Shown piece after piece: positions 14,413 through 23,302 of a DNA stretch of 53,747 bases. Each line of letters starts with the position of its first letter. Position 1 is the stretch's first letter. This DNA comes from a virus. The stretch covers positions 1 through 53,747 of the IMG/VR virus record IMGVR_UViG_3300033159_000001; one strand, 5' to 3'. Under the pieces are notes generated by a model. It saw only the letters and a list, made by a program, of their open reading frames with translations, had not been told where the DNA came from and did no database searches. The position numbers were made by a program, and so were the translations under genes.

Positions 14413-14445
14413 AGAGTTTCGATATTTTCGATAAGTGCCTCTTCA

Positions 14446-14477
14446 AGCCCCGACGGTTAATTCCGGTCGGGGCTTTT
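14446..14477 (+). terminator. Terminator just after the late promoter (tR'-like)
   Basis: AGCCCCGAC pairs with GTCGGGGCT around a short inner stem, followed by TTTT. Transcripts from the late promoter would end after about 55 bases unless polymerase is modified, so late expression probably depends on antitermination. Confidence 0.85.
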
Positions 14478-14570
14478 CCGTTTACGGCCAGTCACGCGGC
14501 GGTCGGCGCCGCAGATCACCACCGGACCGGCCCACCTTGTCTCCTCTCGATGACCCTTCGTCGAGATTCT

Positions 14571-14603
14571 GCCCGCCCCGGTAAACCGGCCGCGGGCTTT
14601 TTT
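14571..14603 (+). terminator. Second terminator before the late genes
   Basis: Stem GCCCGC...CCGG/CCGG...GCGGGC with loop TAAA, then six T. It comes before the first late gene and adds a second barrier between the late promoter and the structural operon. Confidence 0.8.
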
Positions 14604-14615
14604 ATTTCAGGTGCC

Positions 14616-14810
14616 ATGACCGCGAACGATTGGCGGGCCCGATACCGCAATCCTTGGCGACAACGTCCACATCTATTCATGTGGCGCGGTCAGTGGTATT
14701 GCGAGGGCCGCGGCTGGACGGCGTACGGCGCTACATATCAGGAAGCACATCAACGGTGGAAGGCCCGGCCTCCGTTGAACGATCCCCGGGCAAAACACAG
14801 GAGATTGTGA
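14616..14810 (+). CDS. Hypothetical protein, first late gene
   Basis: 64 residues from ATG 14616. Trp/Arg/Tyr-rich (WRARYRNPWRQRP...WRGQWYCEGRGW), basic. The longer frame upstream would run through the terminator stem and is not accepted. Function unknown. Confidence 0.55.
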   Translation: MTANDWRARYRNPWRQRPHLFMWRGQWYCEGRGWTAYGATYQEAHQRWKARPPLNDPRAKHRRL

Positions 14811-15010
14811 TGGCGAAGAAATCAGGTGGTGGCATGTTCCACCCGGTGTCGAAAGGTTGCCAGCCCCCTTCGAAGGGCGGCAGTGCCCCGCAAAATACTT
14901 CCGTCGGCAGCGGCTCGCGCCCGACGCGCTCGAAGATCGGCATCGAAACGAGTGCACCGATGGATCCGCAGACCCTCGGCGGCCGCAAGACCAAGGGCGC
15001 GCTTAGCTGA
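14810..15010 (+). CDS. Hypothetical Gly/Ser-rich basic protein
   Basis: 66 residues, ATG overlapping the previous stop. Low complexity with Lys, Gly, Ser and Pro (MAKKSGGGMFHPVSKGC...). Function unknown. Confidence 0.55.
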   Translation: MAKKSGGGMFHPVSKGCQPPSKGGSAPQNTSVGSGSRPTRSKIGIETSAPMDPQTLGGRKTKGALS

Positions 15011-15243
15011 TGACGAGTCGCATCAAGGTCGAACGTCTGTCGCCGGCACTGAAGGCTGAAGTAGAACGCCTCTGGGAAGTCTACAAGCAGGACACCGGCT
15101 TCATGACGTTCGACGAATGGATCATTGCCACGCAGACAGAGCCGGGCAGGAAGGCTGTCTCGCTGGCGGCTGAGCGTACATTCGATGCGGTTGCCACCGC
15201 GAGTGCGATGGATCGATCGCTGGCTTTCAGCGTGGAGCGGTAA
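15010..15243 (+). CDS. Hypothetical protein
   Basis: 77 residues, mostly helical (LSPALKAEVERLWEVYKQD...FMTFDEWII). Stop/start overlaps on both sides. No family recognised. Confidence 0.6.
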   Translation: MTSRIKVERLSPALKAEVERLWEVYKQDTGFMTFDEWIIATQTEPGRKAVSLAAERTFDAVATASAMDRSLAFSVER

Positions 15244-15623
15244 TGATCCCGGTAAAGCAAACCAAGCTGTACTCGCCGAACGGCATCCACAGTGGCAATT
15301 GCCTCGCAGCGTGTATCGCATCGCTGCTCGAGCTGCCGCTCTGGATGGTGCCGCCGTTCGAGGACATGTTCGGCCGAGGCGATCACACGTCGCGCATGGT
15401 CGAGTGGCTGAACCGGATGTTCAAGCTTGAGCTGTTGTGGGAGCAAGGACACCCGGTTGACGAACTGCCCGATTTCTACATCGCAACGGGCCTGTCCGCG
15501 CGCGGCGTGCATCACGCGGTGATCTACAGCAAGGGCGCGATGGTTCACGACCCTCACTTCTCCGACTCAGGTATCGCATCGGTGACGGGCGTCTACTACC
15601 TCACACCGCTCGTTCAGAATTGA
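15243..15623 (+). CDS. Papain-like (C39/NlpC-type) cysteine peptidase-like protein
   Basis: 126 residues. The pattern of a papain-like fold is visible: C20 in SGNCLAACIASLL at the start of a helix, H91 in VHHAVIYSKG, and D103 in MVHDPH, giving a possible Cys-His-Asp triad. Similar small proteins occur beside phage terminases. The substrate is unknown and no leader peptide is seen, so peptidase activity is inference. Confidence 0.6.
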   Translation: MIPVKQTKLYSPNGIHSGNCLAACIASLLELPLWMVPPFEDMFGRGDHTSRMVEWLNRMFKLELLWEQGHPVDELPDFYIATGLSARGVHHAVIYSKGAMVHDPHFSDSGIASVTGVYYLTPLVQN

Positions 15624-15651
15624 GCGTCTACCTAGCATCTGGTAGCAAAAC

Positions 15652-16197
15652 ATGAACGCCACGAAACAGATTTCCTCCAAAGCCGAACAGAAACTGGTGG
15701 TGTTCGCACACGAATACATCGAGAACGGCGGCAACGGAACACAGGCAGCGATCAAAGCAGGCTGGAGCGCCAAGACAGCGTATCAGGCCGGAAACCGGGC
15801 GTTGAAGAACGCTAGGGTTCAGGAGATTCTGAAAGCACATCGTCAGCGTCTTGCTGATGAGATGGCTGAGAAGCATGGCCTGACGATCGATCGCATCCTC
15901 GGTGAGCTGCGCCGGCTGGCGCTGGGCGACGTGCGCAAGCTGTTCAACGCAGACGGCAGCATGAAGGCGCTGCACGAGATGGACGACGACACGGCCGCAA
16001 TGATCGCCGCGATTGACGTGCAGGAGATTGACGTCGAAGGCGCCTCGATCGGCCGGGTGAAGAAGATCAAGCTGTGGGACAAGAACAGCGCTCTGGGCAA
16101 CGCCATGAAGCATCTTGGCCTGTTCGAGCGCGACAACGAGCAAGGCAAGGGGCAGTTCAATCTGACTGTCAGCTCGGACGACGCGGATGTCCTATAA
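15652..16197 (+). CDS. terS: Terminase small subunit
   Basis: 181 residues. The N-terminal helix-turn-helix region (about 12-60) has the terminase small-subunit pattern 'FAHEYIENGGNGTQAAIKAG' and 'AYQAGNRALKNARVQEIL'. The C-terminal half should contact the large subunit. It recognises packaging DNA, and the large subunit gene follows with an 11-base overlap. Confidence 0.9.
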   Translation: MNATKQISSKAEQKLVVFAHEYIENGGNGTQAAIKAGWSAKTAYQAGNRALKNARVQEILKAHRQRLADEMAEKHGLTIDRILGELRRLALGDVRKLFNADGSMKALHEMDDDTAAMIAAIDVQEIDVEGASIGRVKKIKLWDKNSALGNAMKHLGLFERDNEQGKGQFNLTVSSDDADVL

Positions 16198-17530
16198 GCC
16201 GACGGCCAGACAGTCGCAGGCGCTAAGGACGATTGGAAGTGACGCGCTGCACATCCTGCTTGAGGGTGGGAGCCGCAGCGGCAAGACCTTCATAGCGTGC
16301 CGCGCGGTGGTTGTGCGGGCGCTGGCGGCGGCCGGATCGAGACACGCGATATTCCGGTTCCGGTTCAGCCACGCCAAGGCGTCGGTCGGTCTGGACACGC
16401 TGCCGAAGGTGTTCAAGGTCTGCTTTCCGAATGTCGAGTATCACCTCGACAAGACGGATTGGGTGTTCCGTCTGCCGAACGGGTCGGAGATCTGGATCGG
16501 CGGTCTGGACGACAAGGACCGGGTAGAGAAGGTGCTGGGTCTGGAGTTCGCGACCATCTACCTGAACGAGTGCAGCCAGATCCCGTACTCGTCGCGCAAC
16601 ATGGCGGTGACCCGTCTCGCGCAGCTCTGCACGCACAGCGTCGGCGGCGCGGAGAAAGAGCTGCGGCTCAAGATGATTTACGACTGCAACCCGCCGAGCC
16701 AGGCGCACTGGACATTCCAGCTGTGGCACCGCGGCATTGATCCGGACTCGAAGCAGCCGATCGACGGGCAGCAGTACACCAAGATCCTGATGAACCCGAA
16801 GGATAACGAGGAAAACCTCGCCAGCGGGTACATCGAGTCGCTCGAGAAGCTTCCGGCACGCATGCGGCTGCGCTTCCTTGAAGGCCAGTACGGCGACGTG
16901 ACCGAGAACGCGCTCTGGAATATCGAGCGCATCGAACAGCAGCGCGTCGAGGAAGTGCCTGACATGCAGCGCATCGTGGTTGCGGTCGACCCGTCGGGCG
17001 CCGATGACACGGACAACGAGGGCAACGATGAGATCGGCGTCTCGGTGTGTGGGCTCGGCGTGGATGGCAATGGCTACGTGCTGGAAGACCTGACACTCAA
17101 GGCCGGCCCTGCGGGATGGGGCAAGGTGGCCGCAGCAGCGTACGACCGGCACGCAGCTGACATCGTGGTTGGCGAGACGAACTTCGGCGGCGCGATGGTC
17201 AAGTTCGTGGTGCAGACGGCCAAGCCGGGCATCCCTTTCAAGATGGTCAACGCCAGCCGCGGCAAGGTCGTACGGGCTGAGCCGATCAGCGCACTCACAG
17301 AGCAGGGAAAGATCCGTTTCGTCGGGCGTTTCAACGAGCTCGAGGAAGAGCTGTGCGCGTTCACGACGACGGGCTACATCGGCGGCCGGTCACCGAACCG
17401 GGCTGACGCGATGGTGTGGGCCATGACCGAACTGTTCCCCGGCATGACCAAGCCAGAGAAGAAGAAACGCGAGTTCAAGCGCGCGACTGTCCAGTTGGGC
17501 GGCGGCGGTAATGGATGGCTCGGCGTTTGA
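16187..17530 (+). CDS. terL: Terminase large subunit (ATPase/nuclease)
   Basis: 447 residues. Walker A LLEGGSRSGKTF (about 24-35) and Walker B TIYLNECSQI (about 124-133) define the packaging ATPase. The RNase H-like nuclease follows, with VAVDPSGADD (about 265-274), DIVVGETNFGG (about 325-335) and NRADAMVWA (about 404-412) supplying the acidic residues. It docks on the portal and cuts concatemers. Confidence 0.95.
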   Translation: MSYKPTARQSQALRTIGSDALHILLEGGSRSGKTFIACRAVVVRALAAAGSRHAIFRFRFSHAKASVGLDTLPKVFKVCFPNVEYHLDKTDWVFRLPNGSEIWIGGLDDKDRVEKVLGLEFATIYLNECSQIPYSSRNMAVTRLAQLCTHSVGGAEKELRLKMIYDCNPPSQAHWTFQLWHRGIDPDSKQPIDGQQYTKILMNPKDNEENLASGYIESLEKLPARMRLRFLEGQYGDVTENALWNIERIEQQRVEEVPDMQRIVVAVDPSGADDTDNEGNDEIGVSVCGLGVDGNGYVLEDLTLKAGPAGWGKVAAAAYDRHAADIVVGETNFGGAMVKFVVQTAKPGIPFKMVNASRGKVVRAEPISALTEQGKIRFVGRFNELEEELCAFTTTGYIGGRSPNRADAMVWAMTELFPGMTKPEKKKREFKRATVQLGGGGNGWLGV

Positions 17531-17594
17531 GCAGTTCATTCCTTGGTACCGGCGGCGGCGTGGCGAATTCATCCGACGCCCAGCGGGTCCATAA
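17511..17594 (+). CDS. Possible 27-residue ORF overlapping the terL end
   Basis: ATG 17511, with a GGCGGCGG purine run before it, gives a peptide MDGSAFEQFIPWYRRRRGEF... to TAA. The composition is plausible, but length and overlap leave it uncertain. Confidence 0.25.
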   Translation: MDGSAFEQFIPWYRRRRGEFIRRPAGP

Positions 17595-17615
17595 GCAAGG
17601 ATTCTCCTTCAATCA

Positions 17616-17825
17616 ATGAGATATCGATCATTTCGTTTCTGGTCGCCGATTCTCGGCTGTCATGCGGAGCGTCTTTCCATGTTCGACACAAGGGGCGGTG
17701 AGTTCTTCGTAGTGCTGCCATTGCGCGGCACGGCGAGACAGAACCGCATGGACAAGCAGAAGGCACTCGAGGCGATTGCGGATGCGATCGAGAGCGGCGG
17801 TCAACCTGGAGCGGTGAACGTATGA
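17616..17825 (+). CDS. Hypothetical protein between terminase and portal
   Basis: 69 residues from ATG 17616; ATG 17679 with GGAG upstream would give 48. The conserved-looking part is the C-terminal helix MDKQKALEAIADAIESG. The stop overlaps the next start. Confidence 0.5.
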   Translation: MRYRSFRFWSPILGCHAERLSMFDTRGGEFFVVLPLRGTARQNRMDKQKALEAIADAIESGGQPGAVNV

Positions 17826-18160
17826 AGACGGACGGTATTGAATTGCCCAGCGTAGGCGTCATGGGGGCGCGATTTGTCGACGGTATGCGCGAATGCTGGG
17901 CCTATGACGTCAACCAAGACACTCTCATTGCGAGATATGACACGGTGATCGATGGCACGCAGAGAGTTGTGTGGGCGCGGCCTTTCGTCTCTATGGGGAC
18001 AGGGTTTGGCAATGGCGCGAAAGACACGCGTGGCCGAACTGTAAATGAGTGGCTCGATCAGGAGCGAGACGTCGCTAAGGCTGTTTTCGAAGCCGACGAA
18101 CGGGCTGCGCAAAAGAGTTCAGCTGAAGTTCGTCGACTGACGACGGTGCGGAATGGCTGA
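17822..18160 (+). CDS. Hypothetical protein upstream of portal
   Basis: 112 residues. The N-terminal half looks beta-rich (ECWAYDVNQDTLIARYD) and the C-terminal half is a charged helix. It overlaps the portal start by eight bases. Function unknown. Confidence 0.55.
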   Translation: MKTDGIELPSVGVMGARFVDGMRECWAYDVNQDTLIARYDTVIDGTQRVVWARPFVSMGTGFGNGAKDTRGRTVNEWLDQERDVAKAVFEADERAAQKSSAEVRRLTTVRNG

Positions 18161-20405
18161 CAACGACGAAGGCCTAGGCCTCCCCTCCGACGTTCCGGGC
18201 TACAGCAAGAAGTACAGCCCGAACATGGATACGCCGCCGAACACCAAAGGCCCGGACAAGTCCGCCGCCGAGAAGCGCAAGGACACGCTCGCGCGTCAGA
18301 AGGAAGACCAGAAGGTTCTGGAGATCGCGCGCAAGCGCTTCAAGCGCTCGCAGGATGCCGAGTCGGAGAATCGCAAGGCGGCGCATGAGGACCTGAAGTT
18401 TCTCGCCGGCGACCAGTGGCCGGACGACGTTAAGCAGCAGCGCGCGAACGACAAGCGGCCATGCCTGACGATCAACGAGCTGCCGACGCTTGTCCATCAG
18501 GTGAGCAACGACATCCGCCAGAACCGTCCGGACATCGCGATCAGCCCGGTGGGCGAGGTGTCGGACCGCGAAGGCGCCAAAGCATACGCCGGCATGATCC
18601 GCGCGATCCAGCGTCAGTGCGAAGCCGACATTGCCTACGACACCGCGGTAACGAGCGCGGTCAATGTCGGGTTCGGTTACTGGCGGATCATCACCGAGTA
18701 CGAGAACGAGAAGAGCCTGAACCAGGTCATTCGCGTTCAGCGCATCCGCAATGCGTTCCGTGTCTACCCCGATCCGGAGCGGCAGGAGCCGGACGGCAGC
18801 GACATGTCGTATTGCTTCGTGACGGACGTCATATCGCGCGAGGAATACAAGGACAAGTACCCCGGTGCCGACCAGCTTGGCTGGACCGAGAAGGCCCAAG
18901 GCGACGAGATGGCACTGTGGGTGCAGAAGGATTTCGTGCGCATTGCCGAGTACTGGACGCTCGAGCATGAGATGAAGCGTCTGGTGCAACTGTCGAACGG
19001 CCACATCGGTTTCTGGGAAGACCTCGATCCGGACATCAAGAAGCAGGTTGAGTCGGGCGACGTCGAGATCCTGAAGGAGCGCGAGTCCGAGATCCAGAAG
19101 GTCGTGTTCCGTCGCATCACCGGTCTTCAGGTGCTCGAAAAGAAGGAGTGGCCGGGCCGCTGGATTCCGATCGTCGAGGTGGTGGGCGAGGAACTGGACG
19201 TCTCCGGCAAGCTGGTTCGCAGCGGCATCATCCGCCACGCGAAAGACCCTCAGCGCATGCTGAACTACTGGAACACGGCCAAGACCGAGTTCATCGCGCT
19301 GGCGCCGAAGTCTCCGTGGGTGATGGCTGAAGGCCAGAAGGAAGGCCACGAGTTCGAGTGGGACAACGCCCACCAGAAAGCGATGGCGGTGCTGGAGTAC
19401 ACGCCGGTGGAAATGCCCGGTGGAGCGCTTGCGCCGCCGCCGCAGCGTCAGCCGATGGCGGGCGTGCCACAAGGCGTGGTCGAGGCCGAGCAGACCGCGC
19501 AGCAGCACATTCTGGCCACGACCGGCGTCCGCTACAACGCCACTGCGCAGGACCGGCTCTACGACGAGTCAGGCAAGGCGCTGCATGAAATCCGGCGCAA
19601 CACTGACGTCGGCTCGTTCCACTTCATGGACAACTTCTGCCGGTCGCTGCGTCACACCGGCCGCATCTTCGTCGACCTGATCCCGAAGGTGTACGACGTG
19701 CGCCGCGTGGTGACGATCCTGCGCGAGGACGATACCGAAGAGCAGGTGACGCTTGATCCGGAAATGGGCAAGCCGTTCATGTCGAACCAGAACGCGAAGA
19801 GCAAGGTCGCGCGAAAGATCTTCGATCCGACGATCGGCGAGTACGGCGTCACTGTGACGACGGGCCCGAGCTACGCGACGAAGCGTGTCGAGGCGGTCGA
19901 ACAGCTCATGCGGTTCGCACAGGCGCTGCCGCAGCAGGGCGCGCTGATTGCCCACCTGATTGCCAAGTACAGCGACTGGCCGGGCGCCGACGAAGCATAC
20001 CGGCTGTTGCAGAAGGCACTCCCGCCGAATCTCCAGGCTCCGGATATGAAGGACGTGCCGCCGCAGGCCGCTGCGATGATCCAGTCGTTGATGAGCAACG
20101 TCCGGCAGTTGACGGTCGAGCGCATGCAGATGCTCAAGGATCTCACCGACCAGCGCGCCGACCGTGCGCTGAAGGCGACGAAGATCCAGACCGACTACGA
20201 CGCCAAGCTGCTGAAGATCTTCACCGACGCGCGTACCAAGCTGATCCAGGTCGGCGCGGCAGACGTGCGTCACGTGCGGGAGATGGAAGTGACTGCGCTG
20301 CCAGACGCGGCTTCGACGGGCGGCACAGCAGACGGCGCGCCGCAGTTCCCCAACAACCCCGCTGCATTGCCAGTGAGCGCAGTGCAGCAACCTCTTTCGC
20401 AGTAA
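18153..20405 (+). CDS. P22-type portal protein
   Basis: 750 residues, close to the 725 of P22 gp1. It contains the portal hallmarks KAAHEDLKFLAGDQWPDDV (about 75-95), PCLTINELPTLVHQV, 'RNAFRVYPDPERQEPDGSD' in the clip/wing region, and a long C-terminal Gln/helix barrel region. It forms the dodecameric vertex for DNA entry and exit and binds the large terminase. Confidence 0.93.
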   Translation: MADNDEGLGLPSDVPGYSKKYSPNMDTPPNTKGPDKSAAEKRKDTLARQKEDQKVLEIARKRFKRSQDAESENRKAAHEDLKFLAGDQWPDDVKQQRANDKRPCLTINELPTLVHQVSNDIRQNRPDIAISPVGEVSDREGAKAYAGMIRAIQRQCEADIAYDTAVTSAVNVGFGYWRIITEYENEKSLNQVIRVQRIRNAFRVYPDPERQEPDGSDMSYCFVTDVISREEYKDKYPGADQLGWTEKAQGDEMALWVQKDFVRIAEYWTLEHEMKRLVQLSNGHIGFWEDLDPDIKKQVESGDVEILKERESEIQKVVFRRITGLQVLEKKEWPGRWIPIVEVVGEELDVSGKLVRSGIIRHAKDPQRMLNYWNTAKTEFIALAPKSPWVMAEGQKEGHEFEWDNAHQKAMAVLEYTPVEMPGGALAPPPQRQPMAGVPQGVVEAEQTAQQHILATTGVRYNATAQDRLYDESGKALHEIRRNTDVGSFHFMDNFCRSLRHTGRIFVDLIPKVYDVRRVVTILREDDTEEQVTLDPEMGKPFMSNQNAKSKVARKIFDPTIGEYGVTVTTGPSYATKRVEAVEQLMRFAQALPQQGALIAHLIAKYSDWPGADEAYRLLQKALPPNLQAPDMKDVPPQAAAMIQSLMSNVRQLTVERMQMLKDLTDQRADRALKATKIQTDYDAKLLKIFTDARTKLIQVGAADVRHVREMEVTALPDAASTGGTADGAPQFPNNPAALPVSAVQQPLSQ

Positions 20406-20436
20406 CCGAGGCCGGGACGGTAATACCCGGAAACCC

Positions 20437-20484
20437 CAATAGGTCATGGCAACCGCATCGGCAATGCGGTTGAGCTTCCTATTG
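20437..20484 (+). other. Nested mRNA hairpin between portal and scaffold
   Basis: Outer arms CAATAGG (20437-20443) and CCTATTG (20478-20484) enclose a perfect nine-base inner stem, CAACCGCAT/ATGCGGTTG, with a five-base loop (20450-20472). No T run follows, so it is not a typical terminator. It ends 13 bases before the scaffold ATG and could set its translation or protect the mRNA end. Confidence 0.6.
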
Positions 20485-20497
20485 TCTGGAGAGCCAA

Positions 20498-21427
20498 ATG
20501 AGTGATGTTCAAGCAGGAGAAGGAACTGGTGATGCAGGTTCGGCTGGCGGTGAATCTACCGAGCTGCCTAACACGGAGGTAACCAGTACGGGTGCTGACC
20601 AAGGTGGTGAAGGTGGTCAGGGTGGTGAAGCAACTGGTGGCGAATCGACCGGTGAAGCTGGCGGCGAGGGTGGGAAGGGAGGCGCATCAACCCCCGAGCC
20701 GAAAGAGGACGACGTCAACAAGCGCTTCAGCAAGGTCACGCGCGAGCGCGACGAAGCAACGCGGCGCGAGCGTGAGGCGAACGAGAACCTCAGGCGAGCA
20801 CTTGAAGCGCTGGAGCGCGCAAACGGCGGCAAGAAGCCGGAAGCGACTCCGACACCTACGCCGCCGGCAGACGACATTGGCGAGGAACCGGAACCGCCGG
20901 AGTTCATCGATCCCGAGCAGTACCAGCGGGATATGGCGGAGTACACGCGCAAGGTCACCGATCGCACGGTGAAGTTGCAGTTGCGTACCGAGCGGGCGAA
21001 TCAGGAACGCGAAGCGGCAGAGCGGGCGAATCAGGAAAAGATGCAGGCCCACGCGCGCACGTGGAACGAGCGTCGAACCAAAGCGCTCGACGAAATGCCC
21101 GATTACGCCGAAGTCGCCGAGAACCCCGCGCTGCATGTCACCGACACGATGGCGATTGCCATCACGTCAAGCGAGCACGGCCCGAAGATCGCCTACCACC
21201 TCGGCCAGCACCCGGATGTTGCAGAACGCATTGCAAAACTGCCCAACGCTTTGCAGTTGATGGAGATGGGCAAGCTCGAAGTGCAGATCACCGCACCCAA
21301 ACTTCCCAAGGTCTCCAAGACGCCGGAGCCGATCAAGGTCACGACCGGCACGGGCGAGCCGCAAGCCAAATCCGACGACGAACTGTCGATGGAAGAGTAC
21401 GCGGCCAAGCGAAGCAAACGTCATTAA
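20498..21427 (+). CDS. Scaffolding protein
   Basis: 309 residues, the same size as P22 gp8 (303). The N-terminus is Gly/Glu/Thr low complexity, the middle (about 70-190) a long charged coiled coil (RFSKVTRERDEATRREREANE), and the C-terminus a helix plus basic end (EYAAKRSKRH), as expected for a coat-binding scaffold tail. It lies directly between portal and coat. Confidence 0.85.
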   Translation: MSDVQAGEGTGDAGSAGGESTELPNTEVTSTGADQGGEGGQGGEATGGESTGEAGGEGGKGGASTPEPKEDDVNKRFSKVTRERDEATRREREANENLRRALEALERANGGKKPEATPTPTPPADDIGEEPEPPEFIDPEQYQRDMAEYTRKVTDRTVKLQLRTERANQEREAAERANQEKMQAHARTWNERRTKALDEMPDYAEVAENPALHVTDTMAIAITSSEHGPKIAYHLGQHPDVAERIAKLPNALQLMEMGKLEVQITAPKLPKVSKTPEPIKVTTGTGEPQAKSDDELSMEEYAAKRSKRH

Positions 21428-21449
21428 CCTGCGGCCAATGAATCACCCA

Positions 21450-21476
21450 AGCCCCGCCACTAAGCGGGGCTTTTCA
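21450..21476 (+). terminator. Terminator between scaffold and coat
   Basis: AGCCCCGC/GCGGGGCT with a six-base loop, followed by TTTTCATTT. It may partly separate coat expression from upstream genes or stabilise upstream mRNA ends. Confidence 0.75.
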
Positions 21477-21508
21477 TTTCTACGGCCGCGATACAGGAGC
21501 TTTGAATC

Positions 21509-22696
21509 ATGAGTAACAACACGCTGCTGACTCCGAGCATCATTTCGAAAGAAACGCTCGTGATCCTCAGTAACAACCTTGTCGCGGCCGGCAAGGTCAA
21601 TCGCCAGTTTGAAAACCAGTTCGTCAAGATCGGCACGACGCTGACGATCCGCAAGCCGAACCGCTACGTTGTCTCGAGCGGCCCGGGTTTGCAGATCCAG
21701 AACTCGGTCGAACCTTCGACGAGCATCACCATCAGCAACCAGCGCCACGTAGACATCGAGTTCAGCTCGCAGGAACTGACGCTCGTGATCGAAGAGTTCA
21801 GCGAACGCTATCTGAAGCCGGCGGCCGAGCCGATCTGCAACCAGATCGACTACGACGTGATCAGCAACTGGACGTCAGTGTTCAACGAAGTCGGCACGCC
21901 CGGTACGGTGCCGAGCACGTTTGCCACCGGTATCCAGCCGGTCGGCCAGGCGATGGACACTCAGGCGGTGCCGCAGGATGGCCGCGTGATGGTCCTCGGA
22001 CCGACGGCGTACTGGTCGCTCGCTGCCGGCCTCATCAGCCTGTACGTGCAATCGGTGTCGGAACCGGCGTTGAAGGGTTATCTGGCCCGCATCGGTAACT
22101 TCGAGATCTACCAGGACCAGAACATCCAGACGCAGACGGTCGGCGCGTATGCCGGCACGCCGGTGGTCAACGGTGCGGGTCAGACCGGCTCGTCGCTGGT
22201 CACGAACGGCTGGACGGCATCGATCGCCAACCTGCTGAACGTGGGCGACGTGTTCACGATCGCGGGCGTCTATGCGGTGAACCCGCAAAACCGCCAATCG
22301 ACGGGTGCACTGCAGAAGTTCGTTGTCACGTCCGCAGCCAGCTCGAACGGTTCCGGCGCGTCGACGATTTCGATCTACCCGGCGATCACCACCAGTGGCG
22401 CGTATCAGACGGTGACGAACTCGCCGGCCAACAGCGCGTCGATCTCGGTTCTCGGCACCGCAAGCACGCAGTATCAGCAGAACCTCGCGTTCGTGAAGGA
22501 TGCGTTCGGTCTCGTGACTGTTCCGATGGAATTGCCCGATGGCGTCGACTTCAAGGCACGTCAGGAATACAAGGGCATCTCGATCCGGATCATCCGCGCG
22601 TACGACGTGAACAACGACGTGCTGCCGTGCCGGCTTGACGTGCTGTACGGGACTGCGACGTACTACCCCGAGCTCGCCGTCCGTCTCACGAACTGA
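21509..22696 (+). CDS. Major capsid protein (P22 coat family)
   Basis: 395 residues (P22 gp5 has 430). Starts at ATG 21509 with CAGGAG upstream. Family features: NTLLTPSIISKETLVIL at the N-terminus, 'HVDIEFSSQELTLVIEEFSERYLKPAAE' (within about 72-104), an inserted Ala/Ser/Gly-rich domain near 210-310, 'FVKDAFGLVTVPMELP' and a C-terminal RLDVLYGTATYYPELAVRL. It builds the icosahedral shell. A GroES homologue lies two genes downstream. Confidence 0.93.
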   Translation: MSNNTLLTPSIISKETLVILSNNLVAAGKVNRQFENQFVKIGTTLTIRKPNRYVVSSGPGLQIQNSVEPSTSITISNQRHVDIEFSSQELTLVIEEFSERYLKPAAEPICNQIDYDVISNWTSVFNEVGTPGTVPSTFATGIQPVGQAMDTQAVPQDGRVMVLGPTAYWSLAAGLISLYVQSVSEPALKGYLARIGNFEIYQDQNIQTQTVGAYAGTPVVNGAGQTGSSLVTNGWTASIANLLNVGDVFTIAGVYAVNPQNRQSTGALQKFVVTSAASSNGSGASTISIYPAITTSGAYQTVTNSPANSASISVLGTASTQYQQNLAFVKDAFGLVTVPMELPDGVDFKARQEYKGISIRIIRAYDVNNDVLPCRLDVLYGTATYYPELAVRLTN

Positions 22697-22719
22697 TCCT
22701 GCATCTCAACTGACTCAGG

Positions 22720-22747
22720 CCCCGCCACGTGCGGGGTTTTCTTTTTT
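22720..22747 (+). terminator. Terminator after the coat gene
   Basis: CCCCGC/GCGGGG stem with a five-base loop, then TTTTCTTTTTT. The placement would favour high coat output relative to later genes. Confidence 0.85.
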
Positions 22748-22759
22748 CAGGAGCAAATC

Positions 22760-23032
22760 ATGTCTTTTGGTGATGATCGCCCACGGCAACTCAGTGACCA
22801 GAACTCGCTGGGAACCATTCTCGGCGCAGGCCCGACCGATCCGATCGGTTTCTTTGGCATCAACCCCGGTGTTCCGCAGGCGACCCCGACAGGCGTTAGC
22901 ACGGGTTTTACGGCCGGTAGTGGCACGACGGCAACGTCGACGTCGACCTTCACCGGTGGCATTGGCACCACGGCGTACACCGTGGGAGACATTGTCGCCA
23001 TCCTGAAGACGCTCGGTCTTCTCAAGTCGTAA
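22760..23032 (+). CDS. Small capsid-associated (head-fibre-like) protein
   Basis: 90 residues with a GGAG site. Gly/Thr/Ser-rich middle and a C-terminal '[20 protein letters not shown]' that resembles the end of podoviral head-fibre or decoration proteins. The position after coat agrees. Confidence 0.55.
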   Translation: MSFGDDRPRQLSDQNSLGTILGAGPTDPIGFFGINPGVPQATPTGVSTGFTAGSGTTATSTSTFTGGIGTTAYTVGDIVAILKTLGLLKS

Positions 23033-23044
23033 GGAGCGAGATCA

Positions 23045-23266
23045 ATGGCATATCAATACCCGCTCGGTGGCCCTGGCTATCAGTACATGATCGGCCCCGC
23101 TGATGGTTCGGGGACATTCGAGGGGCCGCCCGTGACCATTGTGTCGGTAACGGCCATCTCGGAGGCAAATCTGGAGAGCATCGCTTCGCTGCTCGCTGGA
23201 GGGACGCCTCCTACGGGGTGGCAGATCCAAGCCGACAACCCGCCGGTCACGACGAAGACGTACTGA
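23045..23266 (+). CDS. Hypothetical small protein
   Basis: 73 residues, GGAG upstream. Tyr/Gly/Pro-rich N-terminus, then a short helix. Probably a minor virion or assembly protein, by location only. Confidence 0.55.
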   Translation: MAYQYPLGGPGYQYMIGPADGSGTFEGPPVTIVSVTAISEANLESIASLLAGGTPPTGWQIQADNPPVTTKTY

Positions 23267-23302
23267 TCTTTTCATTTCTCCCCTGCGGTGACCCATACCG
23301 CA

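Noticed and set aside
16223-17152. Long minus-strand frame opposite the large terminase
   Set aside because: Antisense of a gene with Walker and nuclease motifs; composition is typical of a high-GC shadow.
18174-20447. Two long minus-strand frames opposite the portal gene
   Set aside because: Antisense shadows; no ribosome sites, no domains, His/Arg/Leu bias.
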